Made by a program: the position numbers and the translations under genes | Shown: positions 1 through 13,296 of the stretch, piece by piece | Layout: each line of letters starts with the position of its first letter | How positions within the stretch are numbered: position 1 is the stretch's first letter | Source: Magnetococcales bacterium | GTDB lineage: Bacteria; Pseudomonadota; Magnetococcia; Magnetococcales; Magnetaquicoccaceae | DNA: 64,000 bases | Assembly: GCA_015231915.1 (NCBI GenBank) | Contig: JADGAR010000005.1 | Location: forward strand, 35,716-99,715 | Reading direction: 5' to 3' | The notes under the pieces: generated by a model | Told to the model about the DNA's origin: nothing | The model's input: only the letters and a program-made list of their open reading frames with translations | Databases searched by the model: none

Positions 1-824
1 GTTCCCCAGAGACCCTTGGAGTTGCTTTTCAACTCTCCCGATGACAACCCCGTGATGGGCATGGTGAGGCCAGAGGAGTCCTGGCGACCTTCGCCACCGG
101 GCAACGGCGTGCCCGGCACACTGCCCGGACCTTTTGGGCGCATGCCTTTGCCTGCGGAGGATGCCTGGGAGAGCGCTGCGGAAATGCGCGAAGAAACCAC
201 GGTGGCAACGACTTGTGATGTGGTGCGATTGACCTGTTGCTGCGTGGCGGAACCGGAATCCAGTGTGCCGATGGCGCCAAGGAAATTCAATACGTCCTGC
301 ACGCCGATTTGACGTTCCGTACCGCTGAACAGCGTGGCGCCATTATAGGTCAAGGTGGTGATGTTGGTGCGTGTTGACTGCATCCAACTGGCAGCGTTGG
401 TCGTAAACGTCATGGGCTTGCCTCCCACCATGAAGGTCATGGTCTGGGAATTGCGCATCGCACTCAAATTTTTGTAGCTGCCGCTGTAGATCTCCACGCC
501 AGACACGGTCAACGTGAAGGTGTGATTGGTCTGATCCGGATGAGCGCCAATCTGGTTGATCGGTACACTGCTGGTGAAGGTGAACGGAAACCCAGCAATC
601 GTTCCACTGATGGTCGAACCGCTTTCCAGGGTGGAAGGGAGACTCGGATTGATGCTGTAGGATTGACCGCAAAAGGAGCCGCTCAGGACGGTTGCTGAAT
701 TCGCCAAATACTGTTTTTCAAGAACATTCCAAGTACTGCCAATTTCACAGCCGGCTTGGGCATCGACCAGAGGCAAGAGCAAAGTGGATGCGAAGACAGG
801 AAACAATACATAAGTTTTATTCAC
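1..824 (-). CDS. Secreted protein with signal peptide, possibly the N-terminal part of an autotransporter; truncated by window start
   Basis: Translated by hand: GTG at 824 preceded by AAAAAAGGAAATTCT; VNKTYVLFPVFASTLLLPLVDAQAGCEIGSTW...; open to position 1 with no stop. Absent from the ORF track because it runs off the edge. Confidence 0.7.
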   Translation of the reverse strand, partial: MNKTYVLFPVFASTLLLPLVDAQAGCEIGSTWNVLEKQYLANSATVLSGSFCGQSYSINPSLPSTLESGSTISGTIAGFPFTFTSSVPINQIGAHPDQTNHTFTLTVSGVEIYSGSYKNLSAMRNSQTMTFMVGGKPMTFTTNAASWMQSTRTNITTLTYNGATLFSGTERQIGVQDVLNFLGAIGTLDSGSATQQQVNRTTSQVVATVVSSRISAALSQASSAGKGMRPKGPGSVPGTPLPGGEGRQDSSGLTMPITGLSSGELKSNSKGLWG

Positions 825-975
825 AGAATTTCCTTTTTTGGTTGGCTCACATTATTCACGAACCTTCCGCCCCGCAAAGCACGGTTGCCCGCTTTGGCGA
901 TTGCGTCTCAGAATTATGCACACTCTATCGCAAACAGACGAGCGGGTCAACGGCACGCTGTGTCAACTACAAGAA

Positions 976-3639
976 TTATTCCTGGCCAGCTACATCACCC
1001 GAGACATCCTCCGGCATCCCGAGCGCCCGATTGATCGCGGCATACACCTGGGAGCGCTGAATCGGCTTGGGTAACACATAAAGATCCGGGATGTCGGCAG
1101 TCTTGGCGCGCAGGTCGTCGTTGCCGAACAACAGGATCGGCGGGGTCTCCAGGCCGGGGAAGGTGCGCAGACGACGGGTCTCCTCCTCCCCGCCCGACGG
1201 GGAGAGGGAGCAGTCCAGACAGATGATATCGAAATGGAGCGGCGCGCCATCAGCGCCATTCATGGCATCCGTGGCATGGCACTCCCCAAGCTCGGTGACC
1301 TCCAACTCCCTGGCGAGGAGCAGTTTTTTCAGGATCAAACGGTTGACCGGATGGCGGCCCGCCACCAGCGCCCGGCGGCCCGGCAGGGGGGCGGCATTCG
1401 CGGAGATGCTGCCGTTCTCCTCCTGGGGCATTTCCATGGGAAGGGTAAGCACGAAGATGCTCCCCTCGTTCACCCGGCTGGTCACCCGGATGGTCCCCCC
1501 CATCAGTTCGATGATCCGCTTGGTGATGGCCAACCCCAGCCCGGAACCGCCATAGGCCCGGGACAGCGAGGTGTCGGCCTGGGTGAAAGGATCGAAAATG
1601 GCATGCTGCATCTCTTCCGGGATGCCGATGCCGGTGTCGGCGATGGTGATGAGCAGGGTGCCGGGCGCGGCAGGACGCGGGGCCAGTTCCACGCGCAGGG
1701 AAATGCTCCCCTTGTGGGTGAACTTGATGGCATTGCCCAACAGATGCATCAGGACATGCCGCAGCCGGACCGGATCCCCGACGAGACGCAGGGGCGCGGA
1801 GGGGGTCACCTCGCAGAGGAACTCCAGGGACTTCTCCCTGGCCCGGGCCGCGATGCGCTCCTCGGTCCCCGCCACCAGGGCATGCAGATCGAAGAGCTGC
1901 TTGTCCAGGATGAACTGCTCCGAGTCCAGCCTGGAGATGTCCAGCAGGTCGTCGATCATGGCCGACAGCCGATCCGCACCGCCCAGCAACTCCCTGAGAT
2001 AGCGCCGCTGGGTCTTGTTGAGTTCGCCACTGCTCTTTTCCAGCACCAGATTGGCGCAGCCGATGACGGTGTTCAAAGGGGTGCGCAACTCGTGGCTGAT
2101 GTTGGCCATGAAATCGTTCTTGACGCGGATGGCGGCCTCGGCGGCCTCCCGCGCCTGCTGCAGGGCCGCTTCCAGCTCGATCCGCAGGGAAACGTCCTCC
2201 TTGATCGCCACATAGTGGGTGGTCCCCTGCTCCGGGTCGTGGATCGGGGAGATGGCATTGAGTTCCCAATAGCCGGTGCCGTCCTTGCGCCGGTTGTGCA
2301 ACTGCCCCCGCCACACCTGGCCTGCGGAGATGGTCTCCCACAGGTTCTTGTAGGTGAGCGCAGGGGTGGTGCCCGATTTCAGGAACCCGGAATCACGCCC
2401 GATGCTCTCGTCAGGGGAGTAGCCGGTCAGAATGGTGAATTGCGGATTGACGTACTCGATGCGGCCCTGCTGGTCGGTGATCATGACCGCCGCCGGACTC
2501 TGCTCCACAGCCCGCGACAGCTTGCGGATGGCGATCTCGGCCCGTTTGCGCTCCTCCAGTTCGGTTCTGAGGGAGTCGCGGGTGGAGACGATCTCCCCGG
2601 TCAGACGGATGAAACGGTTGCGCAGCGTCAGGAGTTCGTCCATGCGCGGCTGGCTCTCCTCGCTCCTGGCATCCAGGACGTTTTTGGAAAAATCCATGAT
2701 GTCGCGCGTGATCTGCCCGATGTTGCGGGTGATCCAGTACATGATGATCAGACAGGCGAGAATCAAAACAGCGGCGGTGATGAAGCGTTGCCCCCGCTCG
2801 GCGGCCAGGATGGATTGCACCAGGGATTCCATGGCGCCGATGGGTTCCAGGGTGACCAGTTGCAACAGCAGGTCCGAGGAACCGTAGTCGAAATAGGATT
2901 GTCCGGCGACCAGATGGCGCCCCATGGTCTCGGCGAGGGGCCGCCCGGAGGTGAGGGTGGCAGGCTGATTGTTGGCGATAATTTTCAAATTTTCGCCTTC
3001 GAGCAGTGCGACCAGACCGGTATAACGACCGACCGGCCCCTGGATCCGGGAGAGGAAATCGTCGTTCAGGGGCGCGGCCAGCATCAGGGTGGCGCGCGGT
3101 TCGCCCTGCTTGTCCGGGATCACCTCCGAGGTGATCAGGTAGGGGGCGCCGGCGATGGCGGTCAGGAAGGTCTGATTGTGGCTGAGTTCCATGAGGAGCG
3201 GCGAGGGATCCAGCAACTCCCTGGGGGGCGGCTCCGCCTGCCCCTGGTAGATCTCGCGCACCGTGCCCTCGGCGTCGAGCAGCAGCAGCAGCGGCAGGGG
3301 CGTGAAACCGCGCAGCACCGAGGAGCGGGGCAGCCAGGCGGGGGGACGGTCATGGCGCGCCACCTTGCCGCTGACATCCACCGGCTCCCAGTGATCGAGA
3401 TAATCGAGGAAATTCTTCTGCGAGGCCAGCAACCGGACGGATTGGTGATAGGCGCGGATGTGGTTGTCGAAGAGGATCCGATTGGCGGCGGCCTTTTCGC
3501 CCAGCATGACGGTGAATCGTTCCTGGAAAATGGCACGCAGGTGACTGGTCTGGATGGTGTCCAGCAGACTCCAGGTGGCGGAGGCGACCAGCACGGTGGC
3601 CAGCAGCGCCTTGAGGGTCAGGGGGATTCGAGCGAGCAT
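976..3639 (-). CDS. Membrane hybrid sensor histidine kinase (sensor region, PAS, HisKA, HATPase_c, degenerate receiver)
   Basis: FMANISHELRTPLN H-box, DTGIGIPEEMQ and GGSGLGLAITKRI G-boxes, PAS region AVEQSPAAVMITDQQGRIEYVNPQF, C-terminal receiver-like domain. Confidence 0.93.
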   Translation of the reverse strand: MLARIPLTLKALLATVLVASATWSLLDTIQTSHLRAIFQERFTVMLGEKAAANRILFDNHIRAYHQSVRLLASQKNFLDYLDHWEPVDVSGKVARHDRPPAWLPRSSVLRGFTPLPLLLLLDAEGTVREIYQGQAEPPPRELLDPSPLLMELSHNQTFLTAIAGAPYLITSEVIPDKQGEPRATLMLAAPLNDDFLSRIQGPVGRYTGLVALLEGENLKIIANNQPATLTSGRPLAETMGRHLVAGQSYFDYGSSDLLLQLVTLEPIGAMESLVQSILAAERGQRFITAAVLILACLIIMYWITRNIGQITRDIMDFSKNVLDARSEESQPRMDELLTLRNRFIRLTGEIVSTRDSLRTELEERKRAEIAIRKLSRAVEQSPAAVMITDQQGRIEYVNPQFTILTGYSPDESIGRDSGFLKSGTTPALTYKNLWETISAGQVWRGQLHNRRKDGTGYWELNAISPIHDPEQGTTHYVAIKEDVSLRIELEAALQQAREAAEAAIRVKNDFMANISHELRTPLNTVIGCANLVLEKSSGELNKTQRRYLRELLGGADRLSAMIDDLLDISRLDSEQFILDKQLFDLHALVAGTEERIAARAREKSLEFLCEVTPSAPLRLVGDPVRLRHVLMHLLGNAIKFTHKGSISLRVELAPRPAAPGTLLITIADTGIGIPEEMQHAIFDPFTQADTSLSRAYGGSGLGLAITKRIIELMGGTIRVTSRVNEGSIFVLTLPMEMPQEENGSISANAAPLPGRRALVAGRHPVNRLILKKLLLARELEVTELGECHATDAMNGADGAPLHFDIICLDCSLSPSGGEEETRRLRTFPGLETPPILLFGNDDLRAKTADIPDLYVLPKPIQRSQVYAAINRALGMPEDVSGDVAGQE

Positions 3640-3692
3640 CCGGGGGCCTGTTCAAAAGGCCGCCGGGAGCGACTCCCGGCGGCCAGGGGCGG

Positions 3693-5174
3693 TCAATCCA
3701 CTTCCAGCTGGATCTTGGGGTTGGGGGCATCCTCGCGGCCCGACGGATTGGTGAACTGGTCGTTGAGATTCTGGACATACTGATCGGTCATCTTGAGGAC
3801 CCGCTCCACCCGCATTTTGGCCAGGTTGCCCCATCCCGCCGGATGGGTGTTGAGCAGGAGACGCAAGGGATGGGTGTTCTTCCGGAAGGCGTTCCTGACG
3901 TATTCGAGCAGATCCGGCTCCGTGATCTCCTTGTGCAGCCGCTTGAGAATCAGCCCGGCGGTGAGCTTGCGCAGCATGAAATGGACGAATCCGACGCCGG
4001 AGACCACCACCACCGCCGCAATGGCGGCAAGGATCTGCACCCATTGCTCCTTGGCCAGCCAGGTGTCGAGCGAGAACCAGGAGGCCACCGGATAACCGGC
4101 CATCATCAGCCCTCCCACCCCGGCGGCAAGCACCAGCAACAGGATGCCGTCCAGAATGAGGGTATGCTTGCGCCAGCGCTTGAGCAGCCCGGTGAGAATG
4201 GGAGGGGTCTGGGTGCCGATGAGCTTGGCGGTATGCTCCAGGACGCCGATGATCCGGTAGGCCCGCTCCACTTCGACCCGGCGGATCCGCTCGTCGATGT
4301 CGTGCATGTCCTCGGCGCGCTTGTTGTGATAGCGGATACGCAGGGTCTCGTCCTCGATGGGATGGGCAGCGTCGAGGTTGAAAATCTGGTAAAAACGGCC
4401 TGCGGTCAGACCGCACTGGGCCAGGGCACGCTGCCAGGCGGCGGTAACGTCCTCCAGATTGTCCTCCCGCACGGTGCAGTCCACCTGGTTGAGGATGAAG
4501 AGGAATTTATTGGAGTCGGAGCGATTGATGGTATTCTTCACCAGGTGATCCAGGGTATCCTTCATGGCGCCGGGTTCCGGGTGGCGGGCATCGAAGAAAA
4601 CCAGCACCAGATCCGCGAGGGTCATGATATGGTCCGTGATCCGCAGGGTGGAGGTGCGCTGGGCGTCGGCATCGAAACCGGGAGAGTCGATGAGGATCTT
4701 GCCCAGGAGCTTGTCGGTGGGGCAGGTCTTGAGTTGAAGATAGGCGTCGATCCGCTTCCCCTCGCCCTGGACCACGTGTTCGATCTGGCGGCTGATCTGG
4801 TAGAAGGGAAAACGGGGATCCGCGTCCAGGGCCAGACCCGGCAGGGTACGGACCTTGTCCTCCTTGCTGAAACAGATGACCGTGAACTTGTCGTCCACCG
4901 CCTGATTGCCGGTGCGTTGCAGCTTTTGACCGAGAAAACTGTTGATGAAGGTCGATTTGCCGGAGGAAAAGGTGCCCAATACCGCAATCAGCGGCCACCA
5001 GGGTACCCGGGTGGCGAAGGAGTCGTCCCGACTGAGCACCCCCATGCGGTAAGCGACCCGATCCAGTTCCCGGAAACTCTGCACGACCTGCAACAGGACG
5101 GGATTTTCCTGTTTGAGGTGCTTTTCAAGGCTGTTGAGGCGTCTGTCGATCTGGCTGCTGGCACTGTTGAACAT
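3693..5174 (-). CDS. Dynamin-like GTPase with C-terminal hydrophobic segments
   Basis: P-loop GTFSSGKSTFINSFLG, DSPGFD switch motif, LNQVD G4-like motif, two hydrophobic stretches. Confidence 0.8.
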   Translation of the reverse strand: MFNSASSQIDRRLNSLEKHLKQENPVLLQVVQSFRELDRVAYRMGVLSRDDSFATRVPWWPLIAVLGTFSSGKSTFINSFLGQKLQRTGNQAVDDKFTVICFSKEDKVRTLPGLALDADPRFPFYQISRQIEHVVQGEGKRIDAYLQLKTCPTDKLLGKILIDSPGFDADAQRTSTLRITDHIMTLADLVLVFFDARHPEPGAMKDTLDHLVKNTINRSDSNKFLFILNQVDCTVREDNLEDVTAAWQRALAQCGLTAGRFYQIFNLDAAHPIEDETLRIRYHNKRAEDMHDIDERIRRVEVERAYRIIGVLEHTAKLIGTQTPPILTGLLKRWRKHTLILDGILLLVLAAGVGGLMMAGYPVASWFSLDTWLAKEQWVQILAAIAAVVVVSGVGFVHFMLRKLTAGLILKRLHKEITEPDLLEYVRNAFRKNTHPLRLLLNTHPAGWGNLAKMRVERVLKMTDQYVQNLNDQFTNPSGREDAPNPKIQLEVD

Positions 5175-5322
5175 GCGATCACTCCGGGCTTTTCAATAAA
5201 AGTTACACCAAAGGGTCCGATCTCTGGTAAGATGATGCGGGACCCAGCAATCCAAGGCATACGAATGACTGGTTCGGTCTCATCCCCTGCAACCGTTTTA
5301 GACCAAAACAAGGAGAGATGCT

Positions 5323-6618
<1,296 letters not shown>

Positions 6619-6650
6619 CCCCCATTCCATTCCTCCCCGGTTGACAGGAT

Positions 6651-6678
6651 CCGGAGGGAACTTCATAGTTCCCTCCGG
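6651..6678. terminator. Perfect 11-bp hairpin between gltA and ilvB (terminator or attenuator candidate)
   Basis: CCGGAGGGAAC-TTCATA-GTTCCCTCCGG; no clear poly-T follows. Confidence 0.5.
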
Positions 6679-6741
6679 GGTCGTATTCGGCAATGCCAAT
6701 GGGAAAGATGGTCTCATCAATGCTTCGGGAGTGAACCACAC

Positions 6742-8439
6742 GTGAAACTGACTGGCGCGCAAATCGTCATTCAAACCCTGCTGGATCTGGGGGTCGATAC
6801 CCTGTTCGGCTACCCTGGCGGGACTGTTCTGTACATTTATGACGAAATCTACAAGGCCAAAGGCCGACTCAACCATATCCTCACCCGGCACGAACAGGGC
6901 GCGGTACATGCTGCCGACGGTTACGCACGGGCCACCGGACGGGTGGGGGTGGCCATCGTCACCTCCGGACCGGGGGCCACCAACGCCGTGACCGGATTGG
7001 CCACGGCCCACATGGACTCCATTCCGCTGCTGTGCATCTCCGGTCAGGTGCCGGTGCCCCTGATCGGCAACGACGCCTTCCAGGAGGCGGATACCGTGGG
7101 GATCACCCGCTCCTGCACCAAACACAACTTCCTGGTGCGGGACGTGGCGGACCTGGCCCGGGTGCTGCGGGAGGCCCATTACATCGCACGCACCGGACGC
7201 CCGGGACCGGTGCTGGTGGACATCCCCAAAGACGTGACCGCAGCCACGACCGAATACGTCCATACCACCGCCGAACCGAAGATCCGCTCCTACAAGCCGA
7301 CCCTGATCGGCCACGCCGGGCAGATCCGCAAGGCGGCCAGGCTGATCCAGCAGGCCAAAAAGCCGGTGCTGTACGTGGGGGGGGGCGCGGTCTCGGCGAA
7401 TGCGTCCGAGGAACTTTGGCAACTGGTGCAGGCGCTCCATTTCCCGGTGACCAACACCCTGATGGGACTCGGCTCCTTTCCGGCGGCGGACGGACGCTTC
7501 ATCGGCATGCTGGGGATGCACGGGACCTTCGAGGCCAACATGGCGGTCTCCCACTGCGACCTGCTGGTGGCCATCGGCGCCCGCTTCGACGACCGGGTGA
7601 CCGGCAAGATCTCTGCCTTCGCCCCGCACGCCACCATCATCCACATCGACGTGGACCCCACCTCCATCTCCAAGAACGTCAAGGTGGACCTGCCCATCGT
7701 GGGGGATGTCAGGCATGTGCTGCGGCAACTCAACGAGTTGATCCTGAACCGGGAGTATCTCGCCGAAACCCCTGACCTGATCCCCTGGTGGGACGAGATC
7801 GAAACCTGGCGCAAAAAGAACAGCCTGCGCTATACCCAGGGTTCGGAGATCATCGAGCCGCAGTACGTCCTGGAGTGCCTGTGCACCCTGACCAAAGGCG
7901 AGTCGATCGTGGCCACGGACGTGGGGCAACACCAGATGTGGACCGCGCAGTTCTACGGCTTCCAAAAGCCCCGCCGCTGGCTCACCTCCGGCGGACTGGG
8001 GACCATGGGTTACGGCCTGCCTGCGGCCATGGGGGCACAGGTGGCCCATCCGCAAGCGCAAGTGGTGTTGATCACCGGAGAAGGCTCCATCCAGATGAAC
8101 ATTCAGGAGTTCGCCACCTGCCGGCAGTACGGACTGCCGGTCAAGGTGGTGATCCTCAACAACGGCTATCTGGGCATGGTGCGGCAGTGGCAGCAGTTCT
8201 TCTACGAGGGGCGCTACGCCGAATCGAACATGTCGGTCACCCCGGACTTCATCAAGCTGGCGGAGGCGTATGGCGCCCTGGGGCTGCGCGCCGACCGGGC
8301 CGCCGACGTGATGAAGACCCTGGAACAGGGACTGGCGCATCCGGGGACCGTGATCATGGATTTCCATGTCAACCGGGAGGCCAATGTCTATCCCATGGTC
8401 CCGGCGGGCGCGGGACTGAGCGAGATGATTCTGATTTAG
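6742..8439 (+). CDS. ilvB: Acetolactate synthase large subunit
   Basis: ThDP enzyme: [67 protein letters not shown]. Confidence 0.96.
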   Translation: MKLTGAQIVIQTLLDLGVDTLFGYPGGTVLYIYDEIYKAKGRLNHILTRHEQGAVHAADGYARATGRVGVAIVTSGPGATNAVTGLATAHMDSIPLLCISGQVPVPLIGNDAFQEADTVGITRSCTKHNFLVRDVADLARVLREAHYIARTGRPGPVLVDIPKDVTAATTEYVHTTAEPKIRSYKPTLIGHAGQIRKAARLIQQAKKPVLYVGGGAVSANASEELWQLVQALHFPVTNTLMGLGSFPAADGRFIGMLGMHGTFEANMAVSHCDLLVAIGARFDDRVTGKISAFAPHATIIHIDVDPTSISKNVKVDLPIVGDVRHVLRQLNELILNREYLAETPDLIPWWDEIETWRKKNSLRYTQGSEIIEPQYVLECLCTLTKGESIVATDVGQHQMWTAQFYGFQKPRRWLTSGGLGTMGYGLPAAMGAQVAHPQAQVVLITGEGSIQMNIQEFATCRQYGLPVKVVILNNGYLGMVRQWQQFFYEGRYAESNMSVTPDFIKLAEAYGALGLRADRAADVMKTLEQGLAHPGTVIMDFHVNREANVYPMVPAGAGLSEMILI

Positions 8440-8448
8440 GAGGACGGT

Positions 8449-10015
<1,567 letters not shown>

Positions 10016-10032
10016 CATGGGAGCGTAACGCC

Positions 10033-10230
10033 ATGACGGATACCACTCGCACGCTGCCTCGACCCGTGGGTGAGGCAGTCCCCCCACTGACGGACGAGCA
10101 GATGTGCGCGGCCTTGCAGGAAGGGCAGGCATTGAGCAAAAGGATGGCGGATTGTTTCCGGAAAACGGTCACCATTACCGACAAGGAGCTTTCTTTCCGT
10201 TTTGTCAATCATCCTGTTCCCGGCGCTTGA
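10033..10230 (+). CDS. Small hypothetical protein (65 aa) upstream of the C39-like peptidase
   Basis: ATG at 10033 to TGA at 10230, 9 nt before the next ORF: MTDTTRTLPRPVGEAVPPLTDEQMCAALQEGQALSKRMADCFRKTVTITDKELSFRFVNHPVPGA. Confidence 0.5.
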   Translation: MTDTTRTLPRPVGEAVPPLTDEQMCAALQEGQALSKRMADCFRKTVTITDKELSFRFVNHPVPGA

Positions 10231-10239
10231 TGGCTGCCC

Positions 10240-11742
10240 ATGACGAGTCGGCTACAGAGGGGTATCAACAACCAAATCCAGGTTTATCGATTCCAGGACT
10301 GGGATCAATTCTGGGGAACTGTCGCCACATGTAGTGCCGATCATCAATGTACGCAGGTGCAATACCTCGGTCGTTATCTGCGGATGATGAAGGCAGAGAC
10401 GCTGGTCGTCGAGTCTCACTATATTGATCGGCACTACATGGATGAATTCGCCTCGTATTATGCCCGCAAGCGGGGAGCACCCCCCAATTATTGCCAGCGC
10501 GTCCATCTTTTTTCCGAAACCATGGAGGGAGAGAGATCATTCGACGATCGGTTACGAGAGGCTGCAAGTGATGAAAAAGGGCTGGAGCGTGTTCAGCAGG
10601 AACTGAACGATTGCTATCTTGGATATATCGTCATTCGCCCCGTGGACAATGCGCCCATCGGTCGGACAGTACTTCGTCCGTGGCATGACAAACCGGAGCG
10701 TCATTTTCCCACCAGTGTGGAATATGTCGTCCATTTGGCTGGATTACGACTGAAGATCAACGGGCTGGCCTTTCAGCAGCAAGACCAGGCGGTTGCCGCG
10801 TGCGCCACGACGGCAGTTTGGTCGGCATTGCAATGTATTTGCCGACGGGATGGAGGGCATGCCCCCACCCCCTCTGCCATTACCGAGGCAGCAGTACGGC
10901 ATTTGCTGGTTGGAGGACGACCCTACCCTTCTGAAGGGTTGACCGTGGAGCAGATATCCGAATCCTTGCGGCAATACGGCTATGCACCGGTCTTGTTTCG
11001 TGTGGCCGATCCTCCGCAAGAATTTCAATTTTTACTGAATATTTATCTGCGTTCCGGTATCCCAGTCATTTTGGGGCTGCACAAAACCGGCGACAACCAT
11101 ATTGGACATGCCGTCACTGTGGTCGGATACGAAGCAAAGGGAGAATTCCTGGGTTTGGGACAGATCAATGCCGATTTCATGAACGTCGTGAGCGCCAATT
11201 TGGCCTCCGACAAGATCTACATTCATGATGACCGCTTGGGTCCTTACGCCAGAGCCAGATTACAGGTGACTGACAAAGACTTGGCACTGACCATGGAATT
11301 GCCCAATGGTGCAGATGAAAGCTGGAAGATTGGTATTGGTATCGTGCCGTTGTATGAAAAAATGCGCGCAACTGGCGAAGAATTATTCAAGGAAGCGGCA
11401 GGCAGGGGTTTGCCATTCATCAAACTCATTACCGTTCCCAAAAGTACACCAATTGGTCTAACGCTATTTTTCCAACGAGCCGGGGAATATCAGCAATCTC
11501 TTTTCCGCTCCGCGCTCGATGCGGAACGTCTGACCCGCTTTCAAAAAAATGCCGCCTTGAGTCGGTATGTAGGGATTGCGAGATGGAGCGTGAATGGCAG
11601 GACAATCATGGATACGGCATGGGACACGACGGACAGAATCAAAATATCCGGGGGTTCGTTCATCGGTGCAGTGTGTTATGATGCTGTCCATTACAAACAT
11701 GCAGACTGGTTGGCGGATCACTGGAACGGCATTGCCGGATAA
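10240..11742 (+). CDS. C39/papain-like cysteine peptidase-fold protein (500 aa)
   Basis: Candidate Cys-His-Asp motifs in order: QAVAACATTAVWSAL, IGHAVTVVGYE, IYIHDDRLGPY. Confidence 0.6.
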   Translation: MTSRLQRGINNQIQVYRFQDWDQFWGTVATCSADHQCTQVQYLGRYLRMMKAETLVVESHYIDRHYMDEFASYYARKRGAPPNYCQRVHLFSETMEGERSFDDRLREAASDEKGLERVQQELNDCYLGYIVIRPVDNAPIGRTVLRPWHDKPERHFPTSVEYVVHLAGLRLKINGLAFQQQDQAVAACATTAVWSALQCICRRDGGHAPTPSAITEAAVRHLLVGGRPYPSEGLTVEQISESLRQYGYAPVLFRVADPPQEFQFLLNIYLRSGIPVILGLHKTGDNHIGHAVTVVGYEAKGEFLGLGQINADFMNVVSANLASDKIYIHDDRLGPYARARLQVTDKDLALTMELPNGADESWKIGIGIVPLYEKMRATGEELFKEAAGRGLPFIKLITVPKSTPIGLTLFFQRAGEYQQSLFRSALDAERLTRFQKNAALSRYVGIARWSVNGRTIMDTAWDTTDRIKISGGSFIGAVCYDAVHYKHADWLADHWNGIAG

Positions 11743-11761
11743 CGACAGGAGAACAAAATCA

Positions 11762-12403
11762 ATGATCAAACACGGCCCGGTGGCCAGGGAAGGGTGGCCC
11801 TTCATCGCGATTTTCGTATTGGTGGCACTGGCGGGGACGTGGTCTTCCCTGGCGCGACCGGTAGTGGGGATCCTGTGGTTGTTGGCCATCTGGTGCGTGT
11901 GGTTCTTCCGCGACCCGGATCGCCAGACGCCCCAGGGAGAGGGGATGGTGATCGCCCCGGCGGACGGACGGGTGGTGGCGGTGGAGGTGGTGCCGGAAGC
12001 GCCCCTGTCGGGACTGCCGGCGCGCAAGTTCTCGATTTTCATGAACGTGTTCAGCGTGCATGTGAACCGTTTTCCCGTTCCGGGCCGGGTGGAGAAGGTG
12101 AGCTACCATGCGGGCCGTTTCCTGAACGCCGCGTTGGACAAGGCGTCATCCGAAAACGAACGGATGGAGGTCCTGGCCAGGACGGCGTCGGGGGTGCCGA
12201 TCACCTTCGTGCAGGTGGCGGGTCTGGTGGCGCGGCGCATCGTCTGTTACCTGCAACCCGGCCAGAGTCTGGCGGCAGGGGAGCGGTTCGGGCTGATCCG
12301 TTTCGGCTCGCGGGTGGATGTCTACCTGCCGCTGACCGCGCACATCGAGTTGGCCATCGGCGATGCGACCGTTGCCGGCGAGACGGTGATCGCCCGTTTG
12401 TGA
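11762..12403 (+). CDS. psd: Phosphatidylserine decarboxylase (short form)
   Basis: MVIAPADGRVV, FMNVFSVHVNRFPVPG, LIRFGSRVDVYLP processing-site region. Confidence 0.93.
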   Translation: MIKHGPVAREGWPFIAIFVLVALAGTWSSLARPVVGILWLLAIWCVWFFRDPDRQTPQGEGMVIAPADGRVVAVEVVPEAPLSGLPARKFSIFMNVFSVHVNRFPVPGRVEKVSYHAGRFLNAALDKASSENERMEVLARTASGVPITFVQVAGLVARRIVCYLQPGQSLAAGERFGLIRFGSRVDVYLPLTAHIELAIGDATVAGETVIARL

Positions 12404-12452
12404 TCGAGCGCCATTCCTTGTCCATCAGCCATCATTAAGGGGAGCAGCCGCC

Positions 12453-13271
12453 GTGTCCACCGTGTCCGAGATCACGAGCAAGCGAGGGGCATACATCTTT
12501 CCGTGCCTGTTGACCACAGGAGGGATGTTTTTTGGGTTTTACGCCATCATGGCGGCGTTGACCGGGAAGTACGAACAGGGAGCGCTGGCCATTGTGGTTG
12601 CCGGGGTGTTCGACGGGCTGGACGGTCGGGTGGCGCGGGCAATGAACGCCACGTCGGCCTTCGGCAAGGAACTGGACAGCCTGGCGGATTTTCTCTCTTT
12701 CGGGATCGCGCCGGCGGTGCTGATCCACCAGTGGGCCTTGACGCCGTTCGCCAGGGTGGGCTGGGCCGGGGCGTTTCTGTTCGCCGTGTGCGGGGCCTTG
12801 CGGCTGGCGCGGTTCAACGTGCAGAAGTCGGCGGCGGACGAGGAGGTGGCGAAACGCTATTTTCAGGGGTTGCCGATTCCGGCTGCCGCCGGGGTGTTGT
12901 CCTCGACGGTCCTGTTCTATGTGACGCTGGGGATCGCCCCCTCCGCACCCGGCAACGAAGCGGCAGGGATTGCCGATTTCTGGCGCTGGCTGCCGTTGTT
13001 TCTGGTCTATGCCCTGGGCATATTGATGGTGAGCGGGATTCGTTTTCGCAGCTTCAAGGAGTTCTCCTGGCACCGGAAGCGCCCGTTTCTGGCCATGGTG
13101 AGCGTGGTGGTGTTCATCACGGTGCTGACGATTCACATGGCGACCACCCTTTTCGTGGTGGGCTGGGCCTATCTGTTGTCCGCGCTGCACAGCCACCGGG
13201 AATACCGCGCACTGCTCGCCCAGGGCCAGGAGGAGGAAGAGGACGAGGAGAAGGATTTCAACGCCACTTGA
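12453..13271 (+). CDS. pssA: CDP-diacylglycerol-serine O-phosphatidyltransferase
   Basis: CDP-alcohol phosphotransferase motif DGLDGRVARAMNATSAFGKELDSLAD; follows psd. Confidence 0.94.
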   Translation: MSTVSEITSKRGAYIFPCLLTTGGMFFGFYAIMAALTGKYEQGALAIVVAGVFDGLDGRVARAMNATSAFGKELDSLADFLSFGIAPAVLIHQWALTPFARVGWAGAFLFAVCGALRLARFNVQKSAADEEVAKRYFQGLPIPAAAGVLSSTVLFYVTLGIAPSAPGNEAAGIADFWRWLPLFLVYALGILMVSGIRFRSFKEFSWHRKRPFLAMVSVVVFITVLTIHMATTLFVVGWAYLLSALHSHREYRALLAQGQEEEEDEEKDFNAT

Positions 13272-13296
13272 GGGAAACCAAGAATCGGGAGCCGCC

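Noticed and set aside
1234-3783. 849-aa plus-strand ORF opposite the hybrid kinase
   Set aside because: Low-complexity G/Q/R/H-rich shadow ORF in GC-rich DNA; the opposite strand has clear kinase motifs.
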